Part shown: in pieces, positions 8,148-16,662 of the stretch
How the letters are laid out: every line of letters starts with the position of its first letter
How positions within the stretch are numbered: the stretch's first letter is position 1
NCBI GenBank assembly: GCA_035325905.1
Contig: DAOKYY010000039.1
Location: forward strand, 1-29,692
Length of the DNA stretch: 29,692 bases
Direction of reading: 5' to 3'
Origin: DYGX01 sp035325905
GTDB lineage: Bacteria; Chloroflexota; Anaerolineae; Aggregatilineales; Aggregatilineaceae
The notes under the pieces: model-generated
What the model saw: only the letters and a program-made list of their open reading frames with translations
Databases searched by the model: none
Told to the model about the DNA's origin: nothing
Position numbers and translations under genes: made by a program

Positions 8148-8304
8148 GTGATTTCTCGAAAGGTGCTGGCTTATGGGATCAGCGCGTTAGGTTTACCTCA
8201 CCCCTTAACCCCCGGCCCCTTTTCCCCTCTCCATTTTGGAGAGGGGCCAGGGGTGAGGTTAAACACACGAAGCGCGTGTGCCAGTTCCTTTCGAGAAGTC
8301 ACTT
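8148..8304. repeat. Dispersed palindromic repeat, copy 2
   Basis: A ~155-bp nested palindrome filling the gap between the glutamine synthetase stop codon and the PucR start. The outer arms are GTGATTTCTCGAAAGG (8148-8163) and its complement at 8287-8302 (15 of 16 bases pair). The inner arms are GTTTACCTCACCCC (8191-8204) and GGGGTGAGGTTAAAC (8250-8264). The centre is a perfect CCCCTCTCC/GGAGAGGGG stem (8224-8246) with a five-base loop. It has sequence in common with copy 1 at 4465-4619 in inverted orientation. No ORF belongs to it. It resembles a non-autonomous palindromic element (REP- or MITE-like). Confidence 0.8.
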
Positions 8305-8322
8305 ATAAGCCAGAGGCGCGAA

Positions 8323-9936
8323 GTGAACCAGCCGTCGCGGTACACCGTGCAAGACCTTCTGCGGCTCGCTCTGCCGGTCGGCACGACCGTCGTCGCCGGG
8401 CAGAGCGGGATGGCGCGACGCGTCAAGTGGGTGAGCGTGCTGAACACGCGCCCGCCCGCCTTCCCGGACCTCGCGGGCGGCGAGCTGGCCCTGATCTCGC
8501 TCGACGCGATGCGCCTGCTCAGCGACAAGCTGACCCTGACCAGCCTGATCCACGACCTGAGCGAGATGGAAGTCGCCGCGATCGCGGTCGCGGGCGAGAT
8601 CGGCGCCCCGGCGCGCGCCGCCGCCGACGAGCGCCGCATTCCCCTGCTGCACCTGCCCGATACGGCGCAGTTGCGCACAATCGAGCGCCAGGTCGGGCAG
8701 GTCCTGATGGGCGCGTCGATCTCGCCGGAGGAGCGCGGGCGCGAGGTCCGCGAGCAACTGTTGCAGCTTTCGACCGAGAATCGCGGCTTGCGCGCGCTGG
8801 CGGCGGCCCTGGCAGACCTGGCCGGAAAGACGGTCGTCGTGCAGGACAAGCGCCTGCACACGCTCGCCGCCGCCGGGCCGCTGACCGAGTCTCCCGCGTG
8901 GCCTGCGGTCGAGGACGCGCTCTACGACGTCAACCCCCTTCCGGCGCTGTTCCGCGACCGGATGGAGGTCGCCCAGGCCAGCCCGGACCCGGTCTCAATC
9001 GCGCTGCCCCGGATGCAGCTTCGCCGCCTGGTCGCGCCGATCGTCGCCGGGAAGATGGGGCGCGGTTTTTTGTCGCTGGTGTTCCAGGAAGGCGACCCGG
9101 TCGACGCCTTCGACATGGCGTTCGCCCGCAACGGCGCGGCGGTGTGCGCGCTCGAAATGGCGAAGGAGAAGGCGATCCGCGAGGCGCAGAAGCGAGTGCA
9201 AGGCAACGTGCTGGAGCAGTTTCTGGGCGGGATGATCAACGAGAATGAGGCGCTGCTGCGCCTGACCCGCCTCGGCTACCAGCCGGACCAGGTCTACAGC
9301 ACGCTGTACATCGGCGGCCTGCGCGAGCACCAGCCGAGCGCGCGCCAGATCGAGGCGCTGTGCAACGAGCAGGCAGGGGCGCTGGGGTTCGGCGCGCTGG
9401 TGCAACCCTACGGCAGCGAGGTGATCGTCTTCTGCGAGGGCGACGAAAACAACGCGCGGGACCTGGCTCTGGCCGTGCAGGCGCGCATTCTAGAGCGTTA
9501 TTCCGTGCCGGTCGTAGTTGGCATGGGCCGCCCGGCGGTGGACCTCCCGGCGTGGCGCGACAGCTTTCACCAGGCGGTCGCGGCCTATCGCATGGCGCAG
9601 CAGTGGCGCCTGACCACGCCGCTCGCCTTCTCGGAGATGGGGGTCTATCGCCTGCTCTCGTTGCTGGCCGGATCGCCAGAGCTGGGCAAATTCTACGTCG
9701 AGACGCTAGGCGAGCTGGCCGAGAATAACCCGAACAGCGCCGAGTTTCTGACCACGCTCGAAGCGTTCTTTGAGGAGCATGGCAACCTGACGCGCACCGC
9801 CAAGCGCCTGCACGTCCACCGTAACACCCTGCTCTATCGCATGGAGCGCATCCGCGAGATCAGCGGGCTGGAGCTGGACAATCCCGACACCCGGCTGGCG
9901 GTGCACCTGGCGCTGCGTATCCGGCGCATCCTTTAG
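8323..9936 (+). CDS. PucR-family transcriptional regulator
   Basis: A 537-residue regulator. The N-terminal PucR-type domain (about 5-130; YTVQDLLRLALPVGTTVVAG) is the purine-catabolism-regulator ligand domain. The middle region (about 290-415; QVYSTLYIGGL, VIVFCEGDENNARDLA) matches the GGDEF-like degenerate domain of this family. The C-terminal PucR helix-turn-helix (about 475-533) reads FFEEHGNLTRTAKRLHVHRN then TLLYRMERI. The GTG at 8323 is chosen because GAGG (8313-8316) lies 6 bases upstream; the open frame extends to 8278, but that extension is inside the palindromic repeat. Known PucR proteins control purine degradation or related nitrogen pathways in response to nitrogen status. Adjacent glutamine synthetase fits a nitrogen role, but no purine catabolic enzyme is in the window, so its targets are unknown. 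Confidence 0.92.
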   Translation: MNQPSRYTVQDLLRLALPVGTTVVAGQSGMARRVKWVSVLNTRPPAFPDLAGGELALISLDAMRLLSDKLTLTSLIHDLSEMEVAAIAVAGEIGAPARAAADERRIPLLHLPDTAQLRTIERQVGQVLMGASISPEERGREVREQLLQLSTENRGLRALAAALADLAGKTVVVQDKRLHTLAAAGPLTESPAWPAVEDALYDVNPLPALFRDRMEVAQASPDPVSIALPRMQLRRLVAPIVAGKMGRGFLSLVFQEGDPVDAFDMAFARNGAAVCALEMAKEKAIREAQKRVQGNVLEQFLGGMINENEALLRLTRLGYQPDQVYSTLYIGGLREHQPSARQIEALCNEQAGALGFGALVQPYGSEVIVFCEGDENNARDLALAVQARILERYSVPVVVGMGRPAVDLPAWRDSFHQAVAAYRMAQQWRLTTPLAFSEMGVYRLLSLLAGSPELGKFYVETLGELAENNPNSAEFLTTLEAFFEEHGNLTRTAKRLHVHRNTLLYRMERIREISGLELDNPDTRLAVHLALRIRRIL

Positions 9937-9945
9937 ACTAAATGC

Positions 9946-9986
9946 GGCGAAAAGCAGCGAAAGACGGCTAAAACCAGCTACAAGAC
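9946..9986. repeat. Helically phased A-tract array, locus A
   Basis: GCGAAAAGCAGCGAAAGACG then GCTAAAACCAGC: A-tracts begin at 9950, 9960 and 9970, exactly 10 bases apart, each followed by a CAGC/CGGC block. Eighteen bases (AAAGCAGCGAAAGACGGC, 9951-9968) recur exactly in reverse complement at 11115-11132. It lies between the PucR stop and the start of the oxidoreductase gene. Confidence 0.6.
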
Positions 9987-10001
9987 ACAGGAGAGACGAC
10001 C

Positions 10002-11024
10002 ATGCCCTCACCACGACCGATCCGGCTGGCGCTGCTGGGGACGGGGCTGTTCGCGCGCAGCGCGCATATCCCGGCCCTGCAAGCCCTGGGCGATACGTTC
10101 GAGATCGTGGCGATCTACTCGCGCGATCCGGCATCGCAGGCGGCGACCGAGGCGGCGCGGCTGGCGGGCGGCGAGGTTGAGCTGACGGACGACTTGGACG
10201 GCCTGCTCGCGCGCGACGATATCGAAGCGGTCGATGTCGTCTGGCCGATCCAGCGGCTGGCGGAGGGGGTTGAGCGGGCGTTGCGCGCCGGGAAGCACGT
10301 CGTCAGCGAGAAGCCCGCCGCGCCGAGCGTCGAGGTGGGGCGCCGCTTGCTGGCGCTGCACGCCGAGCATCCCGACTTGGTCTGGATGGTTGCCGAGAAC
10401 TGGCGCTATGAGCCAGCTTTCTGCCAGGCGGCGGATCGCGTCCTTAGGGGCGAGATCGGGCGGGTGCTCACCCTGGACTGGCTCGCGTACAGCGCCATGA
10501 CCCCGCAGAATCCGTACTATGGAACGGACTGGCGGCGCGACAATACCTTCATGGGCGGCTTTCTGCTCGACGGCGGGGTGCATCACATCGCGCTGCTGCG
10601 CCTGATCGCGGGGGAGATCGCCTCGGTCAGCGCCGCCATGACGCAGCACCGGCCCGACCTGCCACCGGCGGACACGATCAGCGCCGCGCTGGAGTTCGCG
10701 AGTGGGGCGATCGGCAGCTACGGCGTGACCTACGCCGCCGCTCCGCCCTGGCCGTCCGCGCTGCGCGTGGTGGGCGAGGCCGGGGCGCTGCGCGTCGATC
10801 ATCACGCCATCGAGATCACGGACGCGGGCGGGCATACGCGCCGGATCGAGGTCGAAGGGCGCACCGGCGTTCAGAACGAGCTGGCGGCGTTCGCGGCGGC
10901 CATCCGCAACGACGAGCCGCATATCAACACGCCCGCCGAAGGCGTGCAGGATGTCGCCGTGATCGAAGCCATGATCCGCGCGGCGCAGAGCGGGCAGCGC
11001 GTCGCGCCGGAGAGGATGATCTGA
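10002..11024 (+). CDS. Gfo/Idh/MocA-family NAD(P)-dependent oxidoreductase
   Basis: A 340-residue sugar- or polyol-type dehydrogenase. The Rossmann domain starts RLALLGTGLFARSAHIPAL (8-26) with the dinucleotide-binding GTG-like loop; the family EKP motif is at 103-105 (VSEKPAA). The C-terminal catalytic domain carries GGFLLDGGVHHI (185-196), with Asp190 and His194/195 in the usual catalytic positions. The ATG at 10002 follows an AGGAGAG box (about 9990). It lies 65 bases downstream of the PucR gene on the same strand, the gap being filled by the phased A-tract array, so co-transcription is possible but not shown. Substrate cannot be read from the sequence; candidates are inositol, deoxy-sugars or related polyols. 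Confidence 0.9.
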   Translation: MPSPRPIRLALLGTGLFARSAHIPALQALGDTFEIVAIYSRDPASQAATEAARLAGGEVELTDDLDGLLARDDIEAVDVVWPIQRLAEGVERALRAGKHVVSEKPAAPSVEVGRRLLALHAEHPDLVWMVAENWRYEPAFCQAADRVLRGEIGRVLTLDWLAYSAMTPQNPYYGTDWRRDNTFMGGFLLDGGVHHIALLRLIAGEIASVSAAMTQHRPDLPPADTISAALEFASGAIGSYGVTYAAAPPWPSALRVVGEAGALRVDHHAIEITDAGGHTRRIEVEGRTGVQNELAAFAAAIRNDEPHINTPAEGVQDVAVIEAMIRAAQSGQRVAPERMI

Positions 11025-11050
11025 GCGAAAAAACGCGAAACAGCGAAAGG
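11025..11050. repeat. Phased A-tract array, locus B
   Basis: Begins directly after the oxidoreductase stop: GCGAAAAAACGCGAAACAGC then GAAAGG. A-tracts begin at 11028, 11038 and 11046. It leads into the terminator at 11058 and resembles loci A and C. Confidence 0.5.
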
Positions 11051-11057
11051 CAGCTAT

Positions 11058-11095
11058 AAGCAGCGGCATAGCGCAAACTCGCACCGCTGCTTTTT
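11058..11095 (+). terminator. Rho-independent terminator of the oxidoreductase gene
   Basis: AAGCAGCGG (11058-11066) pairs with CCGCTGCTT (11084-11092), with a 17-base loop and a T run (11091-11095). It is about 35 bases after the stop codon. The stem is built from the same AGCAGCG block as the A-tract arrays. Confidence 0.75.
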
Positions 11096-11100
11096 GTTGT

Positions 11101-11132
11101 TCTTGGCTGCGTTCGCCGTCTTTCGCTGCTTT
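11101..11132. repeat. Inverted copy of the A-tract block, at the end of the kinase gene
   Basis: The reverse complement reads AAAGCAGCGAAAGACGGCGA, then ACGCAGCCAAGA, identical over 18 bases to locus A. Its left end touches the stop codon of the minus-strand kinase gene (11131-11133), so the element forms the 3' end of that transcript, facing the convergent locus B copy. Confidence 0.55.
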
Positions 11133-12297
11133 ACGGCCTGAACGGCACCTGCACGCTGATCGTCGTTCCCGCGATGCCGCTTTCGATCAGCAGCGTCCCG
11201 CCCAGCCGCCGGGCGCGCTGGTCCATGTTGCGCAGCCCAAAGCTGTTGGGGTTGTCGATTTTCTCCGGGTCGAAGCCCTTGCCGTTGTCGCTGATGATCA
11301 TCACCAGGTTGTTGCCGGCCTCGCGCACCTTCACACGGACCTGCGTCGCCTCGGCGTGGCGCGCCACGTTGGAGAGCGCCTCGCGCGCGATTTGCGAGAG
11401 CGAGTGGCGCTGCTTCTCGTTGAGCGTGCGCAGCGACGACGGCACGTCGACCACGACATCCACCTGCGAGAAGTCTTTGAAGTGCCGCGCCAGGTTGTCG
11501 AGGCGCTGGCCGAAGGTCGCCTGCTCGTCACGGGCGGTGCGCAGATTGCGGATATAAAGCCGGATGTCCTCGATAATCTGGTTCAGGTCTTCGATGATGC
11601 CCTGGTATTGATGCTGTTGTTCGGGCGTCATCGGGAACTGCCCGCGCAGAATCTCCAGCTTCATGCCGACCGCGTAGACCGACTGGATCACGCCGTCGTG
11701 CAGCTCCATGCCGATCCGGTCGCGCTCGCGGCTCTGCGCGAGCTGCTGAAGCTGCTCGGAGAGGCGCGCGTTCTCGATGGCGATCGCGGCGTGGTTGGCG
11801 AGCAGCACGATCAGGCGCTCGTCGTCTTCGCTGAACGGCTCGCCGTCGAGCGGGTCGGTCAGATACAGGTTGCCGAGCCGCTCGCCCCGGCTGATGATCG
11901 GCACGCCCAGGAAGCGGGTCATCTCAGGATGGTTGGCGCAGAACCCGGCCGAGCGCGGGTCATCGTGCAGGTTTTCCAGGCGGATCGGCTCGTCGCTTTC
12001 GAGGATCGCGCCCAGCAGCCCGCGCCCGCGCGGCTCGTGGCCGATCGCACCGGTGACAGCCACATCCATCCCGCTTGTGATGAACGCTTTGAGCGTCCCA
12101 TCGTCGTTGGGCACGCCCAGCGCGGCGTAGCGCGCCCCCGCCAGCTCGCGGGCGATATCCACGATCGCTTGCAGCGTGCGCGGCAGGCTCAGTTCGCTCG
12201 TGACCGCTGCCACGGCGCGGCTGAGCGCGTCCATCATCTGGATATGACGGTTGGAGTCATGCGAAGGGGTTGAGGTAGGGTTCATTGTCGCAGCCAT
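11131..12297 (-). CDS. GAF-domain sensor histidine kinase (HisKA_3 type)
   Basis: A 388-residue soluble sensor kinase, partner of the divergent response regulator at 12547. A GAF domain covers about 38-178 (LQAIVDIARELAGARYAALG; LGVPIISRGERLGNLYLTD). The HisKA_3 dimerisation/phosphorylation helix is ERDRIGMELHDGVIQSVYAV, with His200 as phosphoacceptor. The HATPase domain follows, with N-box-like AREALSNVARHA and G-box ISDNGKGFD, near 300-388. There is no membrane helix or signal peptide, so the stimulus is sensed in the cytoplasm, probably by GAF binding a small molecule, gas or redox ligand. The start at 12297 has GAGG 4-5 bases upstream; a second ATG at 12285 has none. The family resembles NarX/DevS/LiaS-type kinases; the ligand is not known. 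Confidence 0.93.
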   Translation of the reverse strand: MAATMNPTSTPSHDSNRHIQMMDALSRAVAAVTSELSLPRTLQAIVDIARELAGARYAALGVPNDDGTLKAFITSGMDVAVTGAIGHEPRGRGLLGAILESDEPIRLENLHDDPRSAGFCANHPEMTRFLGVPIISRGERLGNLYLTDPLDGEPFSEDDERLIVLLANHAAIAIENARLSEQLQQLAQSRERDRIGMELHDGVIQSVYAVGMKLEILRGQFPMTPEQQHQYQGIIEDLNQIIEDIRLYIRNLRTARDEQATFGQRLDNLARHFKDFSQVDVVVDVPSSLRTLNEKQRHSLSQIAREALSNVARHAEATQVRVKVREAGNNLVMIISDNGKGFDPEKIDNPNSFGLRNMDQRARRLGGTLLIESGIAGTTISVQVPFRP

Positions 12298-12546
12298 TTG
12301 ACCTCAGTTCCAATCGGGATTACTATTACCCTGGTTATTTACCAATAAAATCAGAAAAAACCAGCCCCACGACACGGCTCCTGTACCGGTTTATGGGTGG
12401 AATTTCGCCGGCCATCCTGTATAATCAGGACTCACTTACACTTAGCTGGACCTCAATCCTGGTCGAGCGTTCGGCGCTCGCCCGGACATCGAGCCATGCG
12501 GTCGATGCAGGTCATCGGTGCTCGACGGACACGCCGGAGTAAGCTA
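12298..12546. promoter_or_regulatory. Divergent regulatory region of the two-component pair
   Basis: A 249-base gap between the kinase and regulator genes. It contains an AT-rich stretch (12320-12362), unusual for the window, with the small palindrome GGTTATTTACC near 12335. On the plus strand TATAAT lies at 12420-12425 (no clear -35 box), so the regulator mRNA would have a ~115-base leader; that leader holds a perfect 6-base hairpin CGAGCG/CGCTCG (12464-12480). Kinase promoter elements on the minus strand were not convincing. The shared region is a natural place for autoregulation. Confidence 0.4.
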
Positions 12547-13218
12547 GTGACGCCTTTGAGAATTCTGATCGCCGACGATCACGCCGTTGTCCGGGCTGGG
12601 TTGAAGGCCCTGCTCGAACAGCAGCCGGATTTTCAGGTTATCGCCGAGGCCGAGAGCGGCCTGGACGCCGTCCGGCAGGCGGTCGCCCACCAGCCGGATA
12701 TCGTCGTCATGGACATCCGCATGCCGGGCGGTCTGTCGGGGATCGAAGCCTGCGAGCAGATCGTCAGCACGCTCCCTGGCTGCAAGGTCATCATGCTCAC
12801 CTCGTATGCCGAGGACGAGCTGGTGATGGACGCGGTGCGCGCCGGGGCGGTCGGCTACGTCCTCAAGCGGGTCGGCAGCGCCGACCTGGTGGACGCCATT
12901 CGCACGGTTGCCGCGGGCGACGCGCTGATCGACCCCAGCATGACCAAAGCCCTGCTCGAAGAAGTTCGCCAGGCAGCCCAGGTAAAAGAGGCTTCCGCCT
13001 TCTCCGAGCTGACGCCGCAGGAAATGCGGATTCTGGCGCTGATGGTCGAAGGGCTGACCAACCGCGAGATCGCCGCGCAGCTTTTCCTGGGCGAGGGCAC
13101 AGTCCGCAACTACGTCGGCAACATTCTCAGCAAGCTGCAAGTCTCCAACCGCGCCGAAGCAGCCGTTTTCGCCGTCAAGAACCACATCGAGCGCCACGTG
13201 CCCAGCGAGGACGACTAG
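12547..13218 (+). CDS. NarL/FixJ-family response regulator
   Basis: A 223-residue DNA-binding response regulator. The receiver domain (about 4-120) has acidic residues IADDH near position 10, the phosphoacceptor Asp56 in VVMDIRMP, the switch Thr in VIMLTSY and the conserved Lys in YVLKR. The LuxR-type helix-turn-helix (about 155-212) reads ELTPQEMRILALMVEGLTN, then IAAQLFLGEGTVRNYV. The GTG at 12547 is chosen because GGAG (12536-12539) lies 7 bases upstream and the conserved receiver begins four codons later; the frame extends to 12397, but that part is not conserved in type and contains the promoter. It is the natural partner of the divergent HisKA_3 kinase; regulated genes are not evident. 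Confidence 0.93.
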   Translation: MTPLRILIADDHAVVRAGLKALLEQQPDFQVIAEAESGLDAVRQAVAHQPDIVVMDIRMPGGLSGIEACEQIVSTLPGCKVIMLTSYAEDELVMDAVRAGAVGYVLKRVGSADLVDAIRTVAAGDALIDPSMTKALLEEVRQAAQVKEASAFSELTPQEMRILALMVEGLTNREIAAQLFLGEGTVRNYVGNILSKLQVSNRAEAAVFAVKNHIERHVPSEDD

Positions 13219-13238
13219 CGCGCGGTAGCGGGCTTTGC

Positions 13239-13688
13239 TCAGTCCTCATCCCCATCTTTACTCTGCCGGAGATCGTCGTCGCGGGTGAGCCGCAGCAGCA
13301 CCGCGAGCACAAACCAGCTCAACACCGTCGCGCCCGCGGCCAGCACATAGAGCTTCGCGCCCGCGGTCAGCCCGATGACGGCGACCAGCCACAATGAGGC
13401 GGCGGTCGTCAGCCCCTGCACCTCGGCCTTGCGCTGGATAATCACCCCGCCGCCGAGAAACCCGATCCCGGTCACGACCCCGGCCGCCAGCCGCCCCGCC
13501 GTTTCGGGCGAATAGTGCAGCGACGCCATCGACATGACCAGCGCCGCGCCCATCGCGACCAGCATATGCGTGCGCAGACCGGCCGGGCGCCCGGTCCATT
13601 CCCGGTTCAGCCCGACCGTCCCGCCCAGAGCAGCGGCGACCACCAACGTTAGCAACGCCTGAAGCTGATCGGCAACCGGGACGCTCAT
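13239..13688 (-). CDS. MgtC/SapB family membrane protein
   Basis: A 149-residue inner membrane protein with about four or five helices. Family motifs are visible: GGTVGLNREWTGRPAGLRTH (with the conserved Arg and GLRTH), GIGFLGGGVI, and VQGLTTAASLWLVAVIGLTAG. MgtC-type proteins are linked to growth under low magnesium and to control of membrane energetics; the short form without the C-terminal cytosolic ACT-like domain, as here, is common in free-living bacteria. The start at 13688 has GGGAGA 5 bases upstream; an ORF start at 13712 is less likely. It converges on the response regulator gene with 20 bases between. No Mg2+-responsive leader is recognisable upstream. Confidence 0.9.
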   Translation of the reverse strand: MSVPVADQLQALLTLVVAAALGGTVGLNREWTGRPAGLRTHMLVAMGAALVMSMASLHYSPETAGRLAAGVVTGIGFLGGGVIIQRKAEVQGLTTAASLWLVAVIGLTAGAKLYVLAAGATVLSWFVLAVLLRLTRDDDLRQSKDGDED

Positions 13689-13800
13689 GCTGTCTCCCAA
13701 CTTACTCTGCAACTATAAACGGGGCGCTTAGATGTTAACAGTGCAAAAGATCATTCGGTAATGGGGCAATTGGCACCCGGAGATTTCCCCCTGGCGGAGG

Positions 13801-13873
13801 CGGTGAAAACAGCTCAAGCAGCCGAAAACAGCGCGACGCAGCAAAAGGCGGCAAAAGGCAGTCGAAAGCAGCG
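13801..13873. repeat. Helically phased A-tract array, locus C
   Basis: A run of blocks such as AAAACAGC, AAGCAGCC, AAAACAGC, AAAAGGCGGC and AAAGCAGC. A-tracts begin at 13806, 13816, 13825, 13843, 13853 and 13865, a spacing close to 10 bases or a multiple of it. It lies between mgtC-like (minus) and tsaC (minus) genes, after the end of tsaC. It is the longest array of its kind in the window. Confidence 0.6.
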
Positions 13874-13913
13874 GAGAGCCGCAGGCGCCAGGATGAAAAG
13901 CGCAGCGCCGCCT

Positions 13914-14546
13914 TCAGGCGTCCAGGCCCAGCGCGGCGCGGAGCGCCTGCTCGGTGATCGGACCGGCGCGCAGCACGCGCGGCGCGTCGCCTTCGAGCGC
14001 GATCACGGTCGAGGGCACGCCGCCGGGGCACGGCCCGCCGTCCAGATAGAGCGCCACGCGCTCGCCGAGCGCGGCGATCGCGTCCGCGACCGTGCAGGCG
14101 GGCGGCTCGTCGCTGCGGTTGGCGCTGGTGACGGCCAGCGCCCCGCCTGCCGCCGCCAGGACCGCCCGCGTCGCGGCGTGATCGGGCACGCGCACCCCCA
14201 CCGTCGGAAGCTGCGTCAGGTTCGGCGGCAGATCGTCGCGGCGCGGCGCGGCGATGGTCAGCGGCCCCGGCCAGAAGCGCGCCGCCAGCCGTCGCGCCGC
14301 CGGGGGAAAGTCCGACGTGACCAGCGGCGCGGCCCCCGCGTCCGCCAGCAGCACCGGGACGGCGCGCTCCGGCGGGCGTTGCTTGGCGGCGAAGATGCGG
14401 TCGATGGCGGCGGCGTCGATTGCAGCGGCCAGGCCGTAGACCGTGTCGGTCGGCAGCACGACCAGGCCCCCGGCGCGCAGGACGCTTGCCGCTTCGGCGG
14501 CGGCGGTCGCCACGGCTTGCGGGGTATCGAGCGGCAGGACGCGCAT
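13914..14546 (-). CDS. tsaC: Threonylcarbamoyl-AMP synthase (YrdC/Sua5)
   Basis: A 210-residue YrdC-domain enzyme that makes threonylcarbamoyl-AMP from threonine, bicarbonate and ATP for the t6A modification of tRNAs reading ANN codons. Visible family blocks are GGLVVLPTDTVYGLAA (26-41), KQRPPERAVPVLLAD (the KxR...P signature), FWPGPLTI, VGVRVPDH, VTSANRSDEPP and GGVPSTVIAL. Length and lack of a C-terminal Sua5 domain indicate the TsaC type. Start ATG 14546 lies 3 bases after the prmC stop; its ribosome binding site AAGGAG is inside the end of prmC, so translation is probably coupled. It is the last gene of the prfA-prmC-tsaC unit, a common bacterial arrangement. Confidence 0.93.
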   Translation of the reverse strand: MRVLPLDTPQAVATAAAEAASVLRAGGLVVLPTDTVYGLAAAIDAAAIDRIFAAKQRPPERAVPVLLADAGAAPLVTSDFPPAARRLAARFWPGPLTIAAPRRDDLPPNLTQLPTVGVRVPDHAATRAVLAAAGGALAVTSANRSDEPPACTVADAIAALGERVALYLDGGPCPGGVPSTVIALEGDAPRVLRAGPITEQALRAALGLDA

Positions 14547-14549
14547 CGT

Positions 14550-15421
14550 TTACCCGCTCCTTTCGACGCGCAGCAGGCGGTCGTGCCCGGCGTAGTCGGC
14601 CAGCACGGCAATCGCCGCGCCGGGGAAGGCATTTTCGGCTAGCGCGGCGGCGCGCGCGCCCTGCCCCGCGCCGATCTCCAGCAACGCCAAGCCCGATGCA
14701 GCTAGCGCGTCCGTGGCCTGCTCCAGCAGGCGGCGGATGGCGTCCAGCCCGTCGGGGCCGCCGTCCAGCGCCAGGCGTGGCTCGTAGCGCGCTACGTCGA
14801 GCGTGTCCAGATCGGCGCTTGGAATATAAGGCAGATTGGCGGCGATCAGGTCCATGCGCTCGCCCGCTTCAAGCAACGGGCGCAGCAGGTCGCCCTGATG
14901 AAAGGCGATGCGCCCGGCCACCCCGGCGCGGTCGGCGTTTCGTCGTGCGACTTCGAGCGCCGCCGGGGAGCAGTCGATGGCGTGCAGGCGCGCATCCGGC
15001 AGGTGCGCGGCCAGCGTGACCGCGATCGCGCCGCTGCCTGTCCCCACATCGACCACGCGCAGCCCGGCCCCGCGATCCGCTCGCTCCCGCGCCCAGCCGA
15101 GCGCCGCCTCGATCAGGTGCTCCGTTTCCGGGCGTGGAATCAGCACATCCGGCGTGACGAGGAAATCGCGGTCGTAGAAGGCGCGGCGGCCCGTGAGGTA
15201 GGCGACCGGCTCTCCGGCGGCGCGGCGCGTGACCAGCGCGGCGAAACGCGCGCGCTGCCCGGCGCTGAGCGGGGTTTCCGGGTGGGCCAGCAGCGCGGCG
15301 CGTGGCAGGTCGAGGACGTGCGCCAGCAGGAGTGCGGCGTCGAGCGGCTCCGCGCCCGGCGCGGCGTCGAGCTGCGCCCGCGCCCAGGCTAGCGCCTCGT
15401 CCGCGCGCAGCAGACCGGCCA

Positions 15422-15422
<1 letters not shown>
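14550..15422 (-). CDS. prmC: Release factor glutamine methyltransferase PrmC (HemK)
   Basis: A 290-residue SAM-dependent methyltransferase that methylates the glutamine of the GGQ motif in release factors, consistent with its place directly after prfA. The N-terminal helical domain (about 1-90) ends in PVAYLTGRRAFYDRDFLV, followed by PDVLIPRPETEHLIE, the SAM-binding VVDVGTGSGAIAVTLA and an acidic loop (HAIDCSP). The substrate-binding motif, normally NPPY, reads NLPY here (AANLPYIPSADL), a variant that keeps the Asn, the second Pro and Tyr. The start codon overlaps the prfA stop by one base (TAATG), with GAGG 5 bases upstream, so the two are translationally coupled. Longer in-frame readings upstream would lie inside prfA. 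Confidence 0.93.
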
Positions 15423-16495
<1,073 letters not shown>

Positions 16496-16561
16496 CGGTG
16501 CCCGGTCCTTGTGCCAGCTCTCCGCGATCGCTCGCGGGTGTGTTCGTGCATGTGGCGGGGA

Positions 16562-16570
16562 ATTATAGCA
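16562..16570 (-). promoter_or_regulatory. Extended -10 promoter for prfA-prmC-tsaC
   Basis: The minus strand reads TGCTATAAT (TATAAT at 16562-16567), the same extended -10 form as before the glutamine synthetase gene. Transcription would begin near 16555, about 60 bases before the prfA ATG. No clear -35 box. Confidence 0.55.
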
Positions 16571-16617
16571 CAGCGCGCGCTGCCTGAGACGGGTGAAAAT
16601 TCGCGCGGGAACGGCCA

Positions 16618-16642
16618 ATCACCGCTCCCGCGCAGGAGTGAT
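16618..16642 (-). terminator. Possible terminator hairpin after the ABC transporter operon
   Basis: On the minus strand ATCACTCC pairs with GGAG-CGG-TGAT around a six-base loop, 20 bases after the ATPase stop. There is no T run, so termination here is uncertain. Confidence 0.3.
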
Positions 16643-16662
16643 AGGGTTTCGCCCGATGCGAC

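Noticed and set aside
8278..8322. Upstream ATG/GTG extension of the PucR gene
   Set aside because: It would place the first 15 residues inside the palindromic repeat; a ribosome binding site exists only for the GTG at 8323.
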